NCBI RefSeq assembly: GCF_004151105.1
Contig: NZ_PHRF01000027.1
Coordinates: 378,282 to 442,281, forward strand
Direction of reading: 5' to 3'
Source: Streptomyces sp. L-9-10
Lineage (GTDB): Bacteria > Actinomycetota > Actinomycetes > Streptomycetales > Streptomycetaceae
DNA length: 64,000 nt
A model generated the notes under the pieces. The model was given only the letters and a program-made list of their open reading frames with translations, searched no databases and was not told where the DNA came from. Positions 24,952 through 33,422 of this stretch are shown here, in pieces. The translations under genes and the position numbers were made by a program. Each line of letters opens with the position of its first letter. Position 1 is the first letter of the stretch.

Positions 24952-25902
24952 TCAGAGCAGATTCGGCAGAAGGCGGGTGGCGGCGCCGGAGACGGCGAGA
25001 CCCAGTGCGGCCAGGACGGGCACGGCGCAGATCCAGGTCTGCCAGCGGCCCCATACCCGGTGTGCCCAGGCGGCGAGGAGCGCGGCGAGAAAGAGCCCCT
25101 GGGTCCACAGGAAGACGGCGAGCCAGGCGCCGCCGTCGCCGTTCAGCGCCTCTTCCGCGGGACCGATCCATCCGGCACGGCGCTCGCGTGGCGGGCTGGG
25201 CTGTACGGGCGTGGTCAGTTCGGCGTCCACACGCAGCACCCCAGAGGGGGTGTACGGGGCGCCGGTGGCGGTGATGAGGGTGAGCCGGCCCTGGTTCCGG
25301 CCGCCGCTGGGCGTGGGCAGTTCATCACCGGCGCGCCGGCTGCCGGTGACCCGGTACTCCGCCTTGCCCTGCCCCGTCATCAGGGTGATCGTGGCGTTGT
25401 CGGGGAGCCGGTCGAGACGGGAGAACGGGCTTCCGTACCCCCACTGCCTGCCCATGATCACCGCCGTGCCCGGCTGGCCGGGCAGTGCGGTGTCCCGCCG
25501 GTGACCGGGGCCGGACATCAGCACACCGGACGTGGTGCCCTCGCCGACGACCTCGTGGACACCGAGGGCGGGGATGTCCAGCAGCGCGACGGGGGCGCCC
25601 AGGGCGAGTGCCCCGCCGTCGTTGTCGAGCGGGCCCACCGGTGCGGTGCCCTCGGCGAGTTGCTCGCGCAGCTCGTCGTAGGCCACCTGCTGATCGCGGG
25701 CGTGCTGGAGATGTCCGACAACGGTGAGGTTCGCGGCGAAGCCGAGCAGTACGGCGGCGAGGACGCACAGCGCGGCCCCGGCCAGCGCCAGCCCCGGGCG
25801 GGCGGGGGCCCGTTGGGGTCCCCGCTCGCCCGCGGGCTTCTCGCGCCCCCCGGATCCGGCGGGCGGTGAGGGGGCGGACGGCGGCGGTGTCAGAACGGCC
25901 AC
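24952..25902 (-). CDS. Sortase-like membrane protein lacking the catalytic Cys and His (pseudo-sortase)
   Basis: 316 residues. An N-terminal membrane helix (about 38-57) is followed by a sortase fold (about 100-230), then two more C-terminal membrane helices (about 255-310). The fold is recognised from LLDIPALGVHEVV, SGPGHRRDTALPGQPGTAVI and YGSPFSRLDRLPDN. In active sortases the last strand pair carries AGHR and LTxTC; here these read MGRQ and LTLITA. The active-site His is therefore Arg152 and the Cys is Ala212, while the Arg (R224) is kept. The protein should not be able to cleave and transfer sorting signals. It lies between an LASTG surface protein and pstB. It may act as a binding scaffold or regulator; this is inference. 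Confidence 0.8.
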   Translation of the reverse strand: MAVLTPPPSAPSPPAGSGGREKPAGERGPQRAPARPGLALAGAALCVLAAVLLGFAANLTVVGHLQHARDQQVAYDELREQLAEGTAPVGPLDNDGGALALGAPVALLDIPALGVHEVVGEGTTSGVLMSGPGHRRDTALPGQPGTAVIMGRQWGYGSPFSRLDRLPDNATITLMTGQGKAEYRVTGSRRAGDELPTPSGGRNQGRLTLITATGAPYTPSGVLRVDAELTTPVQPSPPRERRAGWIGPAEEALNGDGGAWLAVFLWTQGLFLAALLAAWAHRVWGRWQTWICAVPVLAALGLAVSGAATRLLPNLL

Positions 25903-26001
25903 GGTGGCTGCGCTCCTCGCTTGCTGAATCGGGAAAGAAGGGAGAGTGGGAGTGCCGGGTGAGGGTGGGTGGACGTGGAGTGGCGCCCGGGACCGTCGGC
26001 G

Positions 26002-27462
26002 TCAGTCGCCCGGCGTGCCCGAAGGCGTGGCGAAGGTCAGCAGGCCCCTGCGGCGCGCGCCGACCACGAACGCGGCGCCCACGAAGCACAGCGCCAAGGA
26101 GGCGAGGGCGATCGAGGCGACGCCGGTGCCCGTCGAGGCGAGGGAGCCGCCATCGCCGGAGCCGCCCCCGCTGCCGCCGACCGCGCCGCCACCGGCCACC
26201 GCGCCGGAGTCACCGCCCGTGTCGCCACCGGAGGTGCCCGCCGCCGCGCCGCCGTCCGCGCCCGAGGAGTCGCTGGGCTCGGGGGTGGGCTCCGTGATCT
26301 CGCCCGTGGTGAACGCGAAGGCGACGCTGTGGCCGTCCGCCTTGTCCTCGGCGAGCGTCAGCACATGGTCGCCGTCGGCGAGTTCCGCCGGGACGGTGAA
26401 CGCGTACGCCTGGACGGTGCCGTCGGCGTCCGCCGTGGCGTCCTCGAAGGGCGCGTCGCTCTCGGCCAGCGTGACCTTCACGGTCGCGTCCTTGGCGTAA
26501 CCGCGCGCGGTGATCGTCACCTTCTGGCCGGCTTCCAGGTTCGGGTTCGCTTCGAGCGGGTTGCCGTCCGCGTCCACCACATCGAGGTCGGCGGGCTCGC
26601 TGGGCTCGCCGGTGGGCGGCTCGGAGTCGCTGGGCGAACCGCCCGGCGGGGTGCCGGCCTGGTCGACCGTATAGCCGTTGATGGTGTTGCTCGAACCGGC
26701 GTACGCGTCGGGATCCGCGGGGGTGAACTGGGCGTGGATGTTCTGGACGCCCTGGGGCAGGGCGGTCGTCTTGAACACGGCGGTACCGTTCTCGACCGCC
26801 TGCGCGCCGAGTGCGACCGGCTCCTCACCGGTGCGCTCGGAGGTGAGCGCCACCTCACCGGCCGCGGTGTCGGGGGTCACCTTCACCGTGACCGTCACCT
26901 CGCTGCCCACGACAGGGTGGTCCTCCGGGGCGGCCGTCAGCTCCACGCTGGTCGTCTCGGCCGCGGCCAGCGCCCAGGTGTCGCCGGTGACCTCGATGTT
27001 CGTGGTGAAGAAGGCCGGGGGCACGTTCGGGTCGAGGATGTTGACGCAGTTCAGCCGCAGCTCGTACGTGCCTTCATGGGGCTCGTCGCCGTACCACCCG
27101 GTGAGGGCGTCGAAGAGGGTGAGGAAGTTCTCCGGCATCTCGGTGTCGATGGGCCCGGCGTCGTATCCTCCCGTCGTCGCGTTGCCCACCGGGGCCGGGG
27201 TCGCCGCACTGTCCGTCGGGTGGATCACACTGAGCCGTACGGCGCCGCCCTGCCCCTCCGGGCACGCGGTGTCTGTGGTGACCCGTGGGACGAGCGGGTT
27301 GTCCGTGATGCTGCCGGTGGTCCGGCCGAGGGTCAGATCGCCGAGCCGGCCTGCCGCGCTCGCGGTGGCCGCGGCGCCGAGCACGGCGGCGGCCGCGCCC
27401 ATGAGCAGGGCGCAGCACAGCAGCAGCGCCGGGAGTGATCTCGCTCGGGCGAGGCGTGTCAT
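26002..27462 (-). CDS. LASTG-signal cell-wall surface protein with Ig-like domain
   Basis: 486 residues from the ATG at 27462 (GGGGGA 5-10 bases upstream); a GTG at 27477 is possible. The signal peptide spans about residues 1-37. An N-terminal domain of unknown type follows, with Cys residues in DTACPEGQGG and LRLNCVNILD. Next come an Ig-like domain (VVGSEVTVTVKVTPDTAAGE to FKTTALPQGVQNIHAQFTPA), a second beta domain (LEAGQKVTITARGYAKDATV), and a Gly/Ser-rich spacer. The end is LASTG, a hydrophobic stretch and Arg-Arg-Arg, a LAXTG-type sortase signal. It should be covalently attached to peptidoglycan. The adjacent sortase homologue looks inactive, so another sortase would have to do this. Confidence 0.85.
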   Translation of the reverse strand: MTRLARARSLPALLLCCALLMGAAAAVLGAAATASAAGRLGDLTLGRTTGSITDNPLVPRVTTDTACPEGQGGAVRLSVIHPTDSAATPAPVGNATTGGYDAGPIDTEMPENFLTLFDALTGWYGDEPHEGTYELRLNCVNILDPNVPPAFFTTNIEVTGDTWALAAAETTSVELTAAPEDHPVVGSEVTVTVKVTPDTAAGEVALTSERTGEEPVALGAQAVENGTAVFKTTALPQGVQNIHAQFTPADPDAYAGSSNTINGYTVDQAGTPPGGSPSDSEPPTGEPSEPADLDVVDADGNPLEANPNLEAGQKVTITARGYAKDATVKVTLAESDAPFEDATADADGTVQAYAFTVPAELADGDHVLTLAEDKADGHSVAFAFTTGEITEPTPEPSDSSGADGGAAAGTSGGDTGGDSGAVAGGGAVGGSGGGSGDGGSLASTGTGVASIALASLALCFVGAAFVVGARRRGLLTFATPSGTPGD

Positions 27463-27480
27463 GGTCGGGTCCCCCACAGG

Positions 27481-27600
27481 GTGTCGGTGTCGCGGTCGGA
27501 ATCGGTGTTGCGGTCGGTGTCGGTGTTGCGGTCGGTGTCGCGGTCGGGATCGGTGTTGCGGTCGGTGTCGGACTCGGTGTCGGTGTCGGTGTCGGTGTCA
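27481..27600. repeat. GGTGTC/GGTGTTGCGGTC minisatellite before the LASTG gene
   Basis: About 120 bases are built from a hexamer-based 18-base unit, GGTGTTGCGGTCGGTGTC and variants (GGAATC, GGGATC, GGACTC), ending in four plain GGTGTC copies. It fills most of the 224-base leader between the PstS-like gene's stop and the surface-protein start codon. Confidence 0.8.
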
Positions 27601-27686
27601 GCGGGATACGGGACGGGAACGGGATACGCCCCGGGGCCGGGCACCTGGAGGGTGCCCGGCCTTGGCGTGATGGGAAGGGACGGTGA

Positions 27687-28688
27687 TCAGCGCTCGCCCT
27701 TCAGGGCGGTGGCGCCGCAGGCGGTGCCCAGCGAGCCGAAGCCGTACGCCTGGATCTGCGACGTCTGGCCGCAGACCTTGGAGGCGGTGCCGACGAACGC
27801 GCTGACGATGTTGGCGTCGGCGGTGGTTCCGGTGATCTTGGGGGTCGGGACGACGTTGTAGACGTCACGGTTGTAGGGGAAGGCGGTGTTGAGCGTGCCG
27901 TTGGTGTTGCGCGGCGCGACACCGTTCACCTTGCCGAGCACCGTGACGCCGTGGCGGTCCGCCACCACACCGTTGGTCTGGGCGATGTACTGGGCCACGG
28001 AGTACGGGGCGATGTCGCCCGCGGTGTCCAGCGCGGTGCCGTCGTGCTCCTGGACGGAGCCGTTGACGCAGGTGCCGACCTGAGCCTCGGTGACCCCGAT
28101 CTTCTCCAGGAAGAAGGTCCGCGTGCCCGAGCCGGACTGCGGCAGCAGCGGCGTGAGGGTGACACCGTTGTGCGTGGTCTTGACGCAGGTGTAGATGTCA
28201 CGCAGCTGGGCGGTGGTCAGGTCCAGGCTGCTGTTGAGCGCGCTGTCCGAGCGGACGGCGACGGTCACCGCGTCCTTGGCGAACGGAATCCAGGTCAGCT
28301 TGGTGGTCGTCGTGTCCGCCGGTCCCCGGGAGGAGCGGGCGAAGTCGATGCAACCGGTGCTGTTGAGGACCGCGTTGCGCAGCGCGTCGATGCCGGCCGA
28401 GGAGCCGTTGGGCCGGTTGATCGTGCAGCCGGTGGCGCGGGTCTTGATGGTGGTGGAACCCGTCGCGTTGTAGGACGCGATGAGCTGACCGTCCGGGACA
28501 CCGTCGGGGTCCGGGATGACCGCGCCGAGGCGGTTGCCGATGTCCTGCGTGGTGTCGGAACCCACGCCGACGAGCTGGCGGTACTCACCGACCGCCGGGT
28601 CGGCGGAGGCTGCGGGGGCCAGCAGGCCCACACCGAGTGCGGCAGCGCCGACGACGGCACCGAGGCGAGCACGGGACTTGACGTTCAC
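27687..28688 (-). CDS. Secreted PstS-like phosphate-binding protein
   Basis: 333 residues, GTG start at 28688 with GGAGGAG 8 bases upstream. A signal peptide covers residues 1-29 (GAAALGVGLLAPAASA). The mature protein has the periplasmic-binding fold of PstS relatives: LVGVGSDTTQDIGNRLG at the start, IDFARSSRGP, IPFAKDAVTVAVRSDS, LTTAQLRDIYTC and LLPQSGSGTRTFFLEKIG, the Ser-Gly-Ser-Gly-Thr region that binds the anion in this family. It has no lipobox and no C-terminal anchor, so it is released. It is the third binding-type protein of the locus. Confidence 0.88.
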   Translation of the reverse strand: MNVKSRARLGAVVGAAALGVGLLAPAASADPAVGEYRQLVGVGSDTTQDIGNRLGAVIPDPDGVPDGQLIASYNATGSTTIKTRATGCTINRPNGSSAGIDALRNAVLNSTGCIDFARSSRGPADTTTTKLTWIPFAKDAVTVAVRSDSALNSSLDLTTAQLRDIYTCVKTTHNGVTLTPLLPQSGSGTRTFFLEKIGVTEAQVGTCVNGSVQEHDGTALDTAGDIAPYSVAQYIAQTNGVVADRHGVTVLGKVNGVAPRNTNGTLNTAFPYNRDVYNVVPTPKITGTTADANIVSAFVGTASKVCGQTSQIQAYGFGSLGTACGATALKGER

Positions 28689-28704
28689 TTCTGTTCTCCT
28701 CCGT

Positions 28705-28751
28705 GAATACGGATTTCGAGGAATGGACTGTCAAGAAGAATCCGGATTTCG
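28705..28751. promoter_or_regulatory. Direct repeats upstream of the PstS-like gene
   Basis: GAATACGGATTTCG (28705-28718) and GAATCCGGATTTCG (28738-28751) differ at one base and are spaced 33 bases start to start, three helical turns. They lie 17-63 bases upstream of the GTG start. A regulator site is possible; they do not match the PHO-box consensus well. Confidence 0.45.
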
Positions 28752-28952
28752 TTCCGTCGACCCGTCGGCCGACGCCGTGAACATTTCCGCATATGCACTG
28801 TCCGGGACCACCAACTCCGCCGGATCATAAGGTTACGGGGGTATTTCCTAGGAGACACCTGGAGAACTCGCCCATGGTTATGGAGAATTCCCGGAGGGCG
28901 GTGAGCCGCTCCGGGCATCCCCTGCACCTGACGGGCGTGCCCTGCTCTCTCG
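28752..28952. other. Leader of the PstS-like gene
   Basis: No convincing gene on either strand. It contains an AT-richer stretch around 28780-28870 that may hold the promoter of the secreted binding protein. Nothing else is visible. Confidence 0.4.
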
Positions 28953-29178
28953 CCCTAGGGTCTTTCGTTTGGATCAGGCCGGATCAGGGAGCGGGGTCTG
29001 GTGGAGGGGGTCCCTCCCGTGCCGTTCAGGCTACGGGGGAGGATCGCAAGGCGGAGGAGGGAGCCATGGCGGAGCCCTGGTGACCGACGACAACGCGGCG
29101 AGGCGCGGCCCGCCGCGGCAGCGGCTGATGTCACCGCGGGCACGCGAGCCCGGCATGATCCAAACGAGAGGCCCTAGG
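28953..29178. mobile_element. MITE-like element with 23-bp terminal inverted repeats
   Basis: CCTAGGGTCTTTCGTTTGGA at 28953 onward and its inverse ending at 29178 match at 21 of 23 bases and continue more weakly for about 6 more. Both ends contain CTAG, which fits a 4-base target duplication. The 180-base interior has no ORF of note. It stops exactly at the TGA of the preceding gene. It looks like a non-autonomous element moved by an IS5/IS630-type transposase; the family is inferred. Confidence 0.65.
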
Positions 29179-31695
29179 TCATCCGGGACCGCCTGCCGCC
29201 GTCGCGGCCCTGCGCGCGGAGAGCCGTAGCAGTACGGGCCCGGCCAGGGCGGCCACACCGCCGACGACCAGGACGCCGAGCAGCACCCAGCGCACGACGC
29301 CCAGCACCTCGCGGGGGGTCAGTCCGCCGGAGGCGAGTCCGGTCTTGGCCGAGGGGCCCGCGGCGCCCGCCCCCGCGCCCGGCGAGGCGGCGGTCGGGGA
29401 GGGGCTCGCTCCGTCGCCCGCGGTGGCTCCCCCGGCCCCGGACCCGTCCCCGGCCGTTCCTCCGGCCCCTGCTCCGGCGCCGTCCCCGCCGCCGGTGGAC
29501 CCGCCGGCCGCCGCACCGCCCGCCGCACCGCCACCGGCCGGGGGGTCGGCGGGTTCGGCCACCTTGCCGCGTACCAACTGGTCGGCGGCCGACAGCGCCT
29601 GGTCGCGCAGGTCCTTGGGCATCGGCGCGTATCCGGGCGGCAGTTCCCCGGGCGTGAGGCCCTGGGTCTGTCCGGTGCCCGCCGCGTACCGGATCAGCCG
29701 CGCGTAGTCCTGGCGCGCGTCCGCGGGCTGGTCGACCGGGGCCACGGCGTAGGCGACCGCCGTCAGCGGATACGCCCCGTTCTTCGCGGTGGCGGGGCTC
29801 GGCGCCTTCACCCCCGCGACCGGCGAGTCGGGCATCCGGGCGACGGCCTTCAGCATCGAGTCGGCGGTCGGACGGACGTAGGCGCCGTCGGCGTTCGGAA
29901 GCGCGGCGATGTCGAGTTCGTACCGCGAGGCGGACGCCGCGTCGACGATGCCGTACGCCTGCCGGGACCCGGGGAGGCTGTCCGAGGCCACCAGCTTGAT
30001 GCCCTGCGGGGAGTTGGCGTCGAGTGCCGCGAGGAACGTCGCTCCGGTGGCACCGCGCCTGACCCGCAGCGCGCCGTCGTGCATGTCGTTGGCGTACGGG
30101 GACTTCTCCAGCTGACCGTACGAGATCGCGCGTTCCACACCGTTGTCGGGCAGCGTCATGCGTGTCTCGGTCGTGTCGGCCTTCGGGTAGTCGAGCGGGG
30201 CGTCCGCGTCCAGGCCCAGCGACCGGTAGAAGGGATTCACCTTCATCCCCCACGGGTCAGGCTTGCCCCGGAGGAAGTCCCGCGACTCCGCGTTCGACTG
30301 GAGATAGCGCCAGAGCAGGTTGGCGCCATCCGAATTACCGGCCTGGAGGAGTATTCCGCCAGGACCCAGCTGCGGCTGTGTCGGCCGGTCGAAATAGGGA
30401 TTCAGTTTCTTGAATTCCGGGTCGACGACAATGGATTCCGCGTTCCCTTTCAGATGGTCGGGCACCGGATTCTGAAAGCTGATCTGCCGGATGTCGTAGG
30501 GGTAGGAACCGGTCACCAGCTTGGCGAGCAGCCGTGGGCTGAGTTTCAGGTCGCGCACCTGGCCGGCCTGTCCGTCCTCCCAGAAGAAGCCGACCGTGAG
30601 CGCGCTGACCGCGACCGGCGCGTAGACCAGGCCCGTGCCTTCCTCGATCGGGGCCACGGTGACCCCCATCCCGGGCGAGGTCGCCGTGGGTTTCGCGATG
30701 AGGCGACGCGCGTAGTCCTCGCCGGCCTGGCTGAAGGTGAACCGGGCGTCGGCGCCCGCGCACAGCCTGGCCTGCCAGGACGTGATGGCGTCGGTCAGCA
30801 GCTCGGACCCGATGACGCGCCGCTCGGCCTTGTCCGCCGGGCAGGTGTTGCCGACCGCGCCGAACTCCATTGGAAAGACGAGCCGTTGGTCCCAGTTGGA
30901 CTGGCTGAGCGGCGAGGTGTGCACGCCTTCCGCCGCGTTGACGGTGCCGTCCGGGTCGTGCTCGCCACGGGGGACGACGACCAGCCAGCACCTCCGGGGC
31001 TTCGCTCCGGCCCCGCTGCCGACGTCTCCGCAGCCCAGATAGGGCGCCTCGATCGCCGACTTCATCTCGAAGACCGCCTCGCCGGTGCCGTCGGTCCGCG
31101 TGCTCAGCCAGGGCTGGGCGTTGGTGTCGTTGTTGCTGAAGTAGGTGGCATCGGAGGGCGAGTCGGTCGGATCGCCCTGCAACGGCTGGAACGGAACGAA
31201 CGGGTTGTCCTCACCGGCGTCCGCGTACTCCTTCTCCAGCGGGTCCGTGCCCTTCGGCAGGGTGCGCTGGCTCATCCAGTGGGTGCCACCGCGGTTTCCC
31301 CCGAATTCGCACTGCTCCCGGTCGGGGCCCGCCGGGTCGTCTCCCCAGCACTGCATGATCTGGAGGAAGTTGCGGAAGCCGTCCACGGGCGGCGCGGCGC
31401 GGCCCTTCCAGGTCACATCGACTCCCTGGGCCCGCAGGTTCTTCGTCTGGTGGACGGTCACCTCCAGGCCGGAGAAGTCGTCGTACGGACCCTTGCGGCC
31501 GGTCAGCGTCATCGCGGAGTCCTCGGCCGCGGCCTTCGTACCGCTCCCCGCCTCCGCCGCCTGTGCCCGGTCCGTGCCCGGCGGCAGCGGTACGAGCGCG
31601 AGGAGCAGCGCGGCGAGAAGCGATCCGACGCCGACGCTCACGCGCCGGTGGACCCGGGATCCGCCGGACCAGGAACGGAACTGACGGATACTCAT
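29179..31695 (-). CDS. Large membrane-anchored PstS-like binding protein
   Basis: 838 residues, start overlapping the PstS stop (ATGA). A signal peptide (about 20-47) is followed by a large extracellular region with Cys pairs (IMQCWGDDPAG, REQCEFGG, LGCGDVG, RRCWLVV). A region around 340-560 is reminiscent of PstS: GTGLVYAPVAVSALTVGFFW, LKLSPRLLAKLVTGSYPYDI, GNSDGANLLWRYLQSNAESR. A Gly/Ala/Ser-rich spacer (about 705-785) and one membrane helix (about 800-820), then RRAA, end the protein. It seems to be a wall-spanning receptor or binding protein acting with the neighbouring transporter. No exact family name is claimed. Confidence 0.75.
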   Translation of the reverse strand: MSIRQFRSWSGGSRVHRRVSVGVGSLLAALLLALVPLPPGTDRAQAAEAGSGTKAAAEDSAMTLTGRKGPYDDFSGLEVTVHQTKNLRAQGVDVTWKGRAAPPVDGFRNFLQIMQCWGDDPAGPDREQCEFGGNRGGTHWMSQRTLPKGTDPLEKEYADAGEDNPFVPFQPLQGDPTDSPSDATYFSNNDTNAQPWLSTRTDGTGEAVFEMKSAIEAPYLGCGDVGSGAGAKPRRCWLVVVPRGEHDPDGTVNAAEGVHTSPLSQSNWDQRLVFPMEFGAVGNTCPADKAERRVIGSELLTDAITSWQARLCAGADARFTFSQAGEDYARRLIAKPTATSPGMGVTVAPIEEGTGLVYAPVAVSALTVGFFWEDGQAGQVRDLKLSPRLLAKLVTGSYPYDIRQISFQNPVPDHLKGNAESIVVDPEFKKLNPYFDRPTQPQLGPGGILLQAGNSDGANLLWRYLQSNAESRDFLRGKPDPWGMKVNPFYRSLGLDADAPLDYPKADTTETRMTLPDNGVERAISYGQLEKSPYANDMHDGALRVRRGATGATFLAALDANSPQGIKLVASDSLPGSRQAYGIVDAASASRYELDIAALPNADGAYVRPTADSMLKAVARMPDSPVAGVKAPSPATAKNGAYPLTAVAYAVAPVDQPADARQDYARLIRYAAGTGQTQGLTPGELPPGYAPMPKDLRDQALSAADQLVRGKVAEPADPPAGGGAAGGAAAGGSTGGGDGAGAGAGGTAGDGSGAGGATAGDGASPSPTAASPGAGAGAAGPSAKTGLASGGLTPREVLGVVRWVLLGVLVVGGVAALAGPVLLRLSARRAATAAGGPG

Positions 31696-33422
31696 ATCGA
31701 ACCCTCCCTGCGGCGGGCCCGTGCGGCGAGCGCGCGTGCGGTGAGCGGCGGCCCGACGACCACACCGACGAGGAGCAGCGCGGAGAGCGCCATCAGCGCG
31801 CCGCGCAGCCCCGTCGCCTCGTTGGAGGCGAGGGTGACCGGATTCCCGACGACCGCGGAGTCACCGCCGCCGGATCCGTCCCCGCTGATCAGCTCGCCCG
31901 TGTCGGGGTCGATGACACCGCCGGACGCTCCGGCCGCCGCGGCGGCCGACTCCGGGGAGCCGGGTGCGCCGCCCGTGGCTCCGCCGGTGTTCCCGGTGCC
32001 CCCCGACCCGCCGGTGCCCGCGGTGGAGCCGCCCGTACCGCCCCCGCCGGTCCCTCCCGAACCGCCGTTGCCCGAGCCGCCGTTGGCGCCCTGGGCAGAC
32101 GGCTTCACCGGGGTCTTCTGGCCCTTGGCGCCCGCCGTGCCGTCGGAGCACTGGGTCGCGCCCTTCTTGTCGCAGGCTTTCGGCTGCGGGGCGTTCTTGG
32201 CGAGGGTGTTGGTCCCGTCCGAGGAGAAGGTCGGGTTGCGGCAGGAGTTGATATTGATCTTGTCCGTGGGCGCGCCGGGGATGCGCCGTACCTGTTCGAA
32301 GCCCGCTTGGACGAGGTTCTTGGGCAGTGGGGAGTACCCCAGCTCCTCGGCGATCTGCTGGCCGTCGCAGAGGAAGTAGTTGGCGAAGGTGCCCAGGGAG
32401 AGGCCCTTCTCCTTGGTCATCGGGTTCTGCTCGCCGGCCAGTGAGGTGGGCAGGATCATGTAGCTGTAGCTGGAGAGCGGATAGGCCCTGGGGTCGCGGG
32501 AGCCGTAGACGCCGTCCAGGATCTGCGTCAGATAGTTCGTGGAGTTCTTGTCCGGGTTGATCCGCGCGCCGAGCAGCCCCACGGCGACGCTGGACGCGGT
32601 GGGCTCCACATAGAACTGGGACGCGTTGAGCATCTTCGCCACCGGGAAGCCGGTCGAGATGGCGTACGAGTACTCGACGTAGGTGATGGCGCCCTCGGCC
32701 TGGCTCTGCTTCACATAGCCGGAGACACCGAGCGATCCGGACTTGGCGATCGTGGAGGTGCCCGGCACCACCGGGAAGTACGAGGTGAGACCGCACGGGG
32801 TGGCGCGTCCGGCGCGGGCGCAGTAGTCGTTCCACGCCGCGGCGTGCTGCTTGGACAGCCAGGTGGTCAGCTGCGCCGTCGTACCGGAGCCGTCGGAGCG
32901 TACGACCGGCACGATCCGGCGGGCGGGGAGCGTGAGGCCGGGATTGTCCGCCCTGATCTCGGCCGCGTTCCACATGGTGATCCTGGAGGTGAAGATCTTG
33001 GCGAGGACGTCGCCGGAGAGCCGCAGATTGGTGACCCGCTTGCCGCCGATCTTCAGGTTGTACATGAAGGCCGTACCGCCGGCCACGATCGGCATATAGG
33101 CGTAGCCGCGCTTGGGCGGGGCGTCGGTGACGCCGCCCTCCTTGAGGCCGTAAGGGATCTCGGAGACACCGAAGTCGACGGAGCCGTTCCTGAACTGCTC
33201 ACGGCCGTTGGAGGAGCCGGTCGCCGCGAAGTTGACGGTCATACCGAAGTTGGAGGCGACATTGCGGCGCCACTGGTCCAGTGCGTTGGAACTCCAGGTG
33301 GAGCCCGCACCGTTGATCTTCGGATAGGTCACCGCCCAGGCGGGCGGCGGGCCGACGGCGAGCAGCGCGCAGAGCAGCGCGGCCAGCCCCATGGCCAGTC
33401 GGGAGGCGGTCGCGGGTCTCAC
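31692..33422 (-). CDS. pstS: PstS-type phosphate-binding protein with C-terminal membrane anchor
   Basis: 576 residues. A signal peptide (1-30, ending PAWA) is followed by a complete PstS fold: INGAGSTWSSNALDQWRRN, ATGSSNGREQFRNGSVDFGV, VRSDGSGTTAQLTTWLS and ITYVEYSYA; these Ser/Thr/Asp loops bind phosphate in PstS. Instead of an N-terminal lipobox, it has a Gly/Ser/Thr-rich spacer (about 435-520), a membrane helix (about 540-562) and a basic tail. The binding domain is therefore held at the membrane from its C-terminus. It overlaps both neighbours by 4 bases. Confidence 0.9.
   Translation of the reverse strand: MRPATASRLAMGLAALLCALLAVGPPPAWAVTYPKINGAGSTWSSNALDQWRRNVASNFGMTVNFAATGSSNGREQFRNGSVDFGVSEIPYGLKEGGVTDAPPKRGYAYMPIVAGGTAFMYNLKIGGKRVTNLRLSGDVLAKIFTSRITMWNAAEIRADNPGLTLPARRIVPVVRSDGSGTTAQLTTWLSKQHAAAWNDYCARAGRATPCGLTSYFPVVPGTSTIAKSGSLGVSGYVKQSQAEGAITYVEYSYAISTGFPVAKMLNASQFYVEPTASSVAVGLLGARINPDKNSTNYLTQILDGVYGSRDPRAYPLSSYSYMILPTSLAGEQNPMTKEKGLSLGTFANYFLCDGQQIAEELGYSPLPKNLVQAGFEQVRRIPGAPTDKININSCRNPTFSSDGTNTLAKNAPQPKACDKKGATQCSDGTAGAKGQKTPVKPSAQGANGGSGNGGSGGTGGGGTGGSTAGTGGSGGTGNTGGATGGAPGSPESAAAAAGASGGVIDPDTGELISGDGSGGGDSAVVGNPVTLASNEATGLRGALMALSALLLVGVVVGPPLTARALAARARRREGSI

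Noticed and set aside
27481..27600. CRISPR-like array
   Set aside because: There are no unique spacers; it is a hexamer-based minisatellite.
31861..32973. 370-codon ORF in a second minus frame inside pstS
   Set aside because: The other minus frame encodes a complete PstS with signal peptide and ligand loops.
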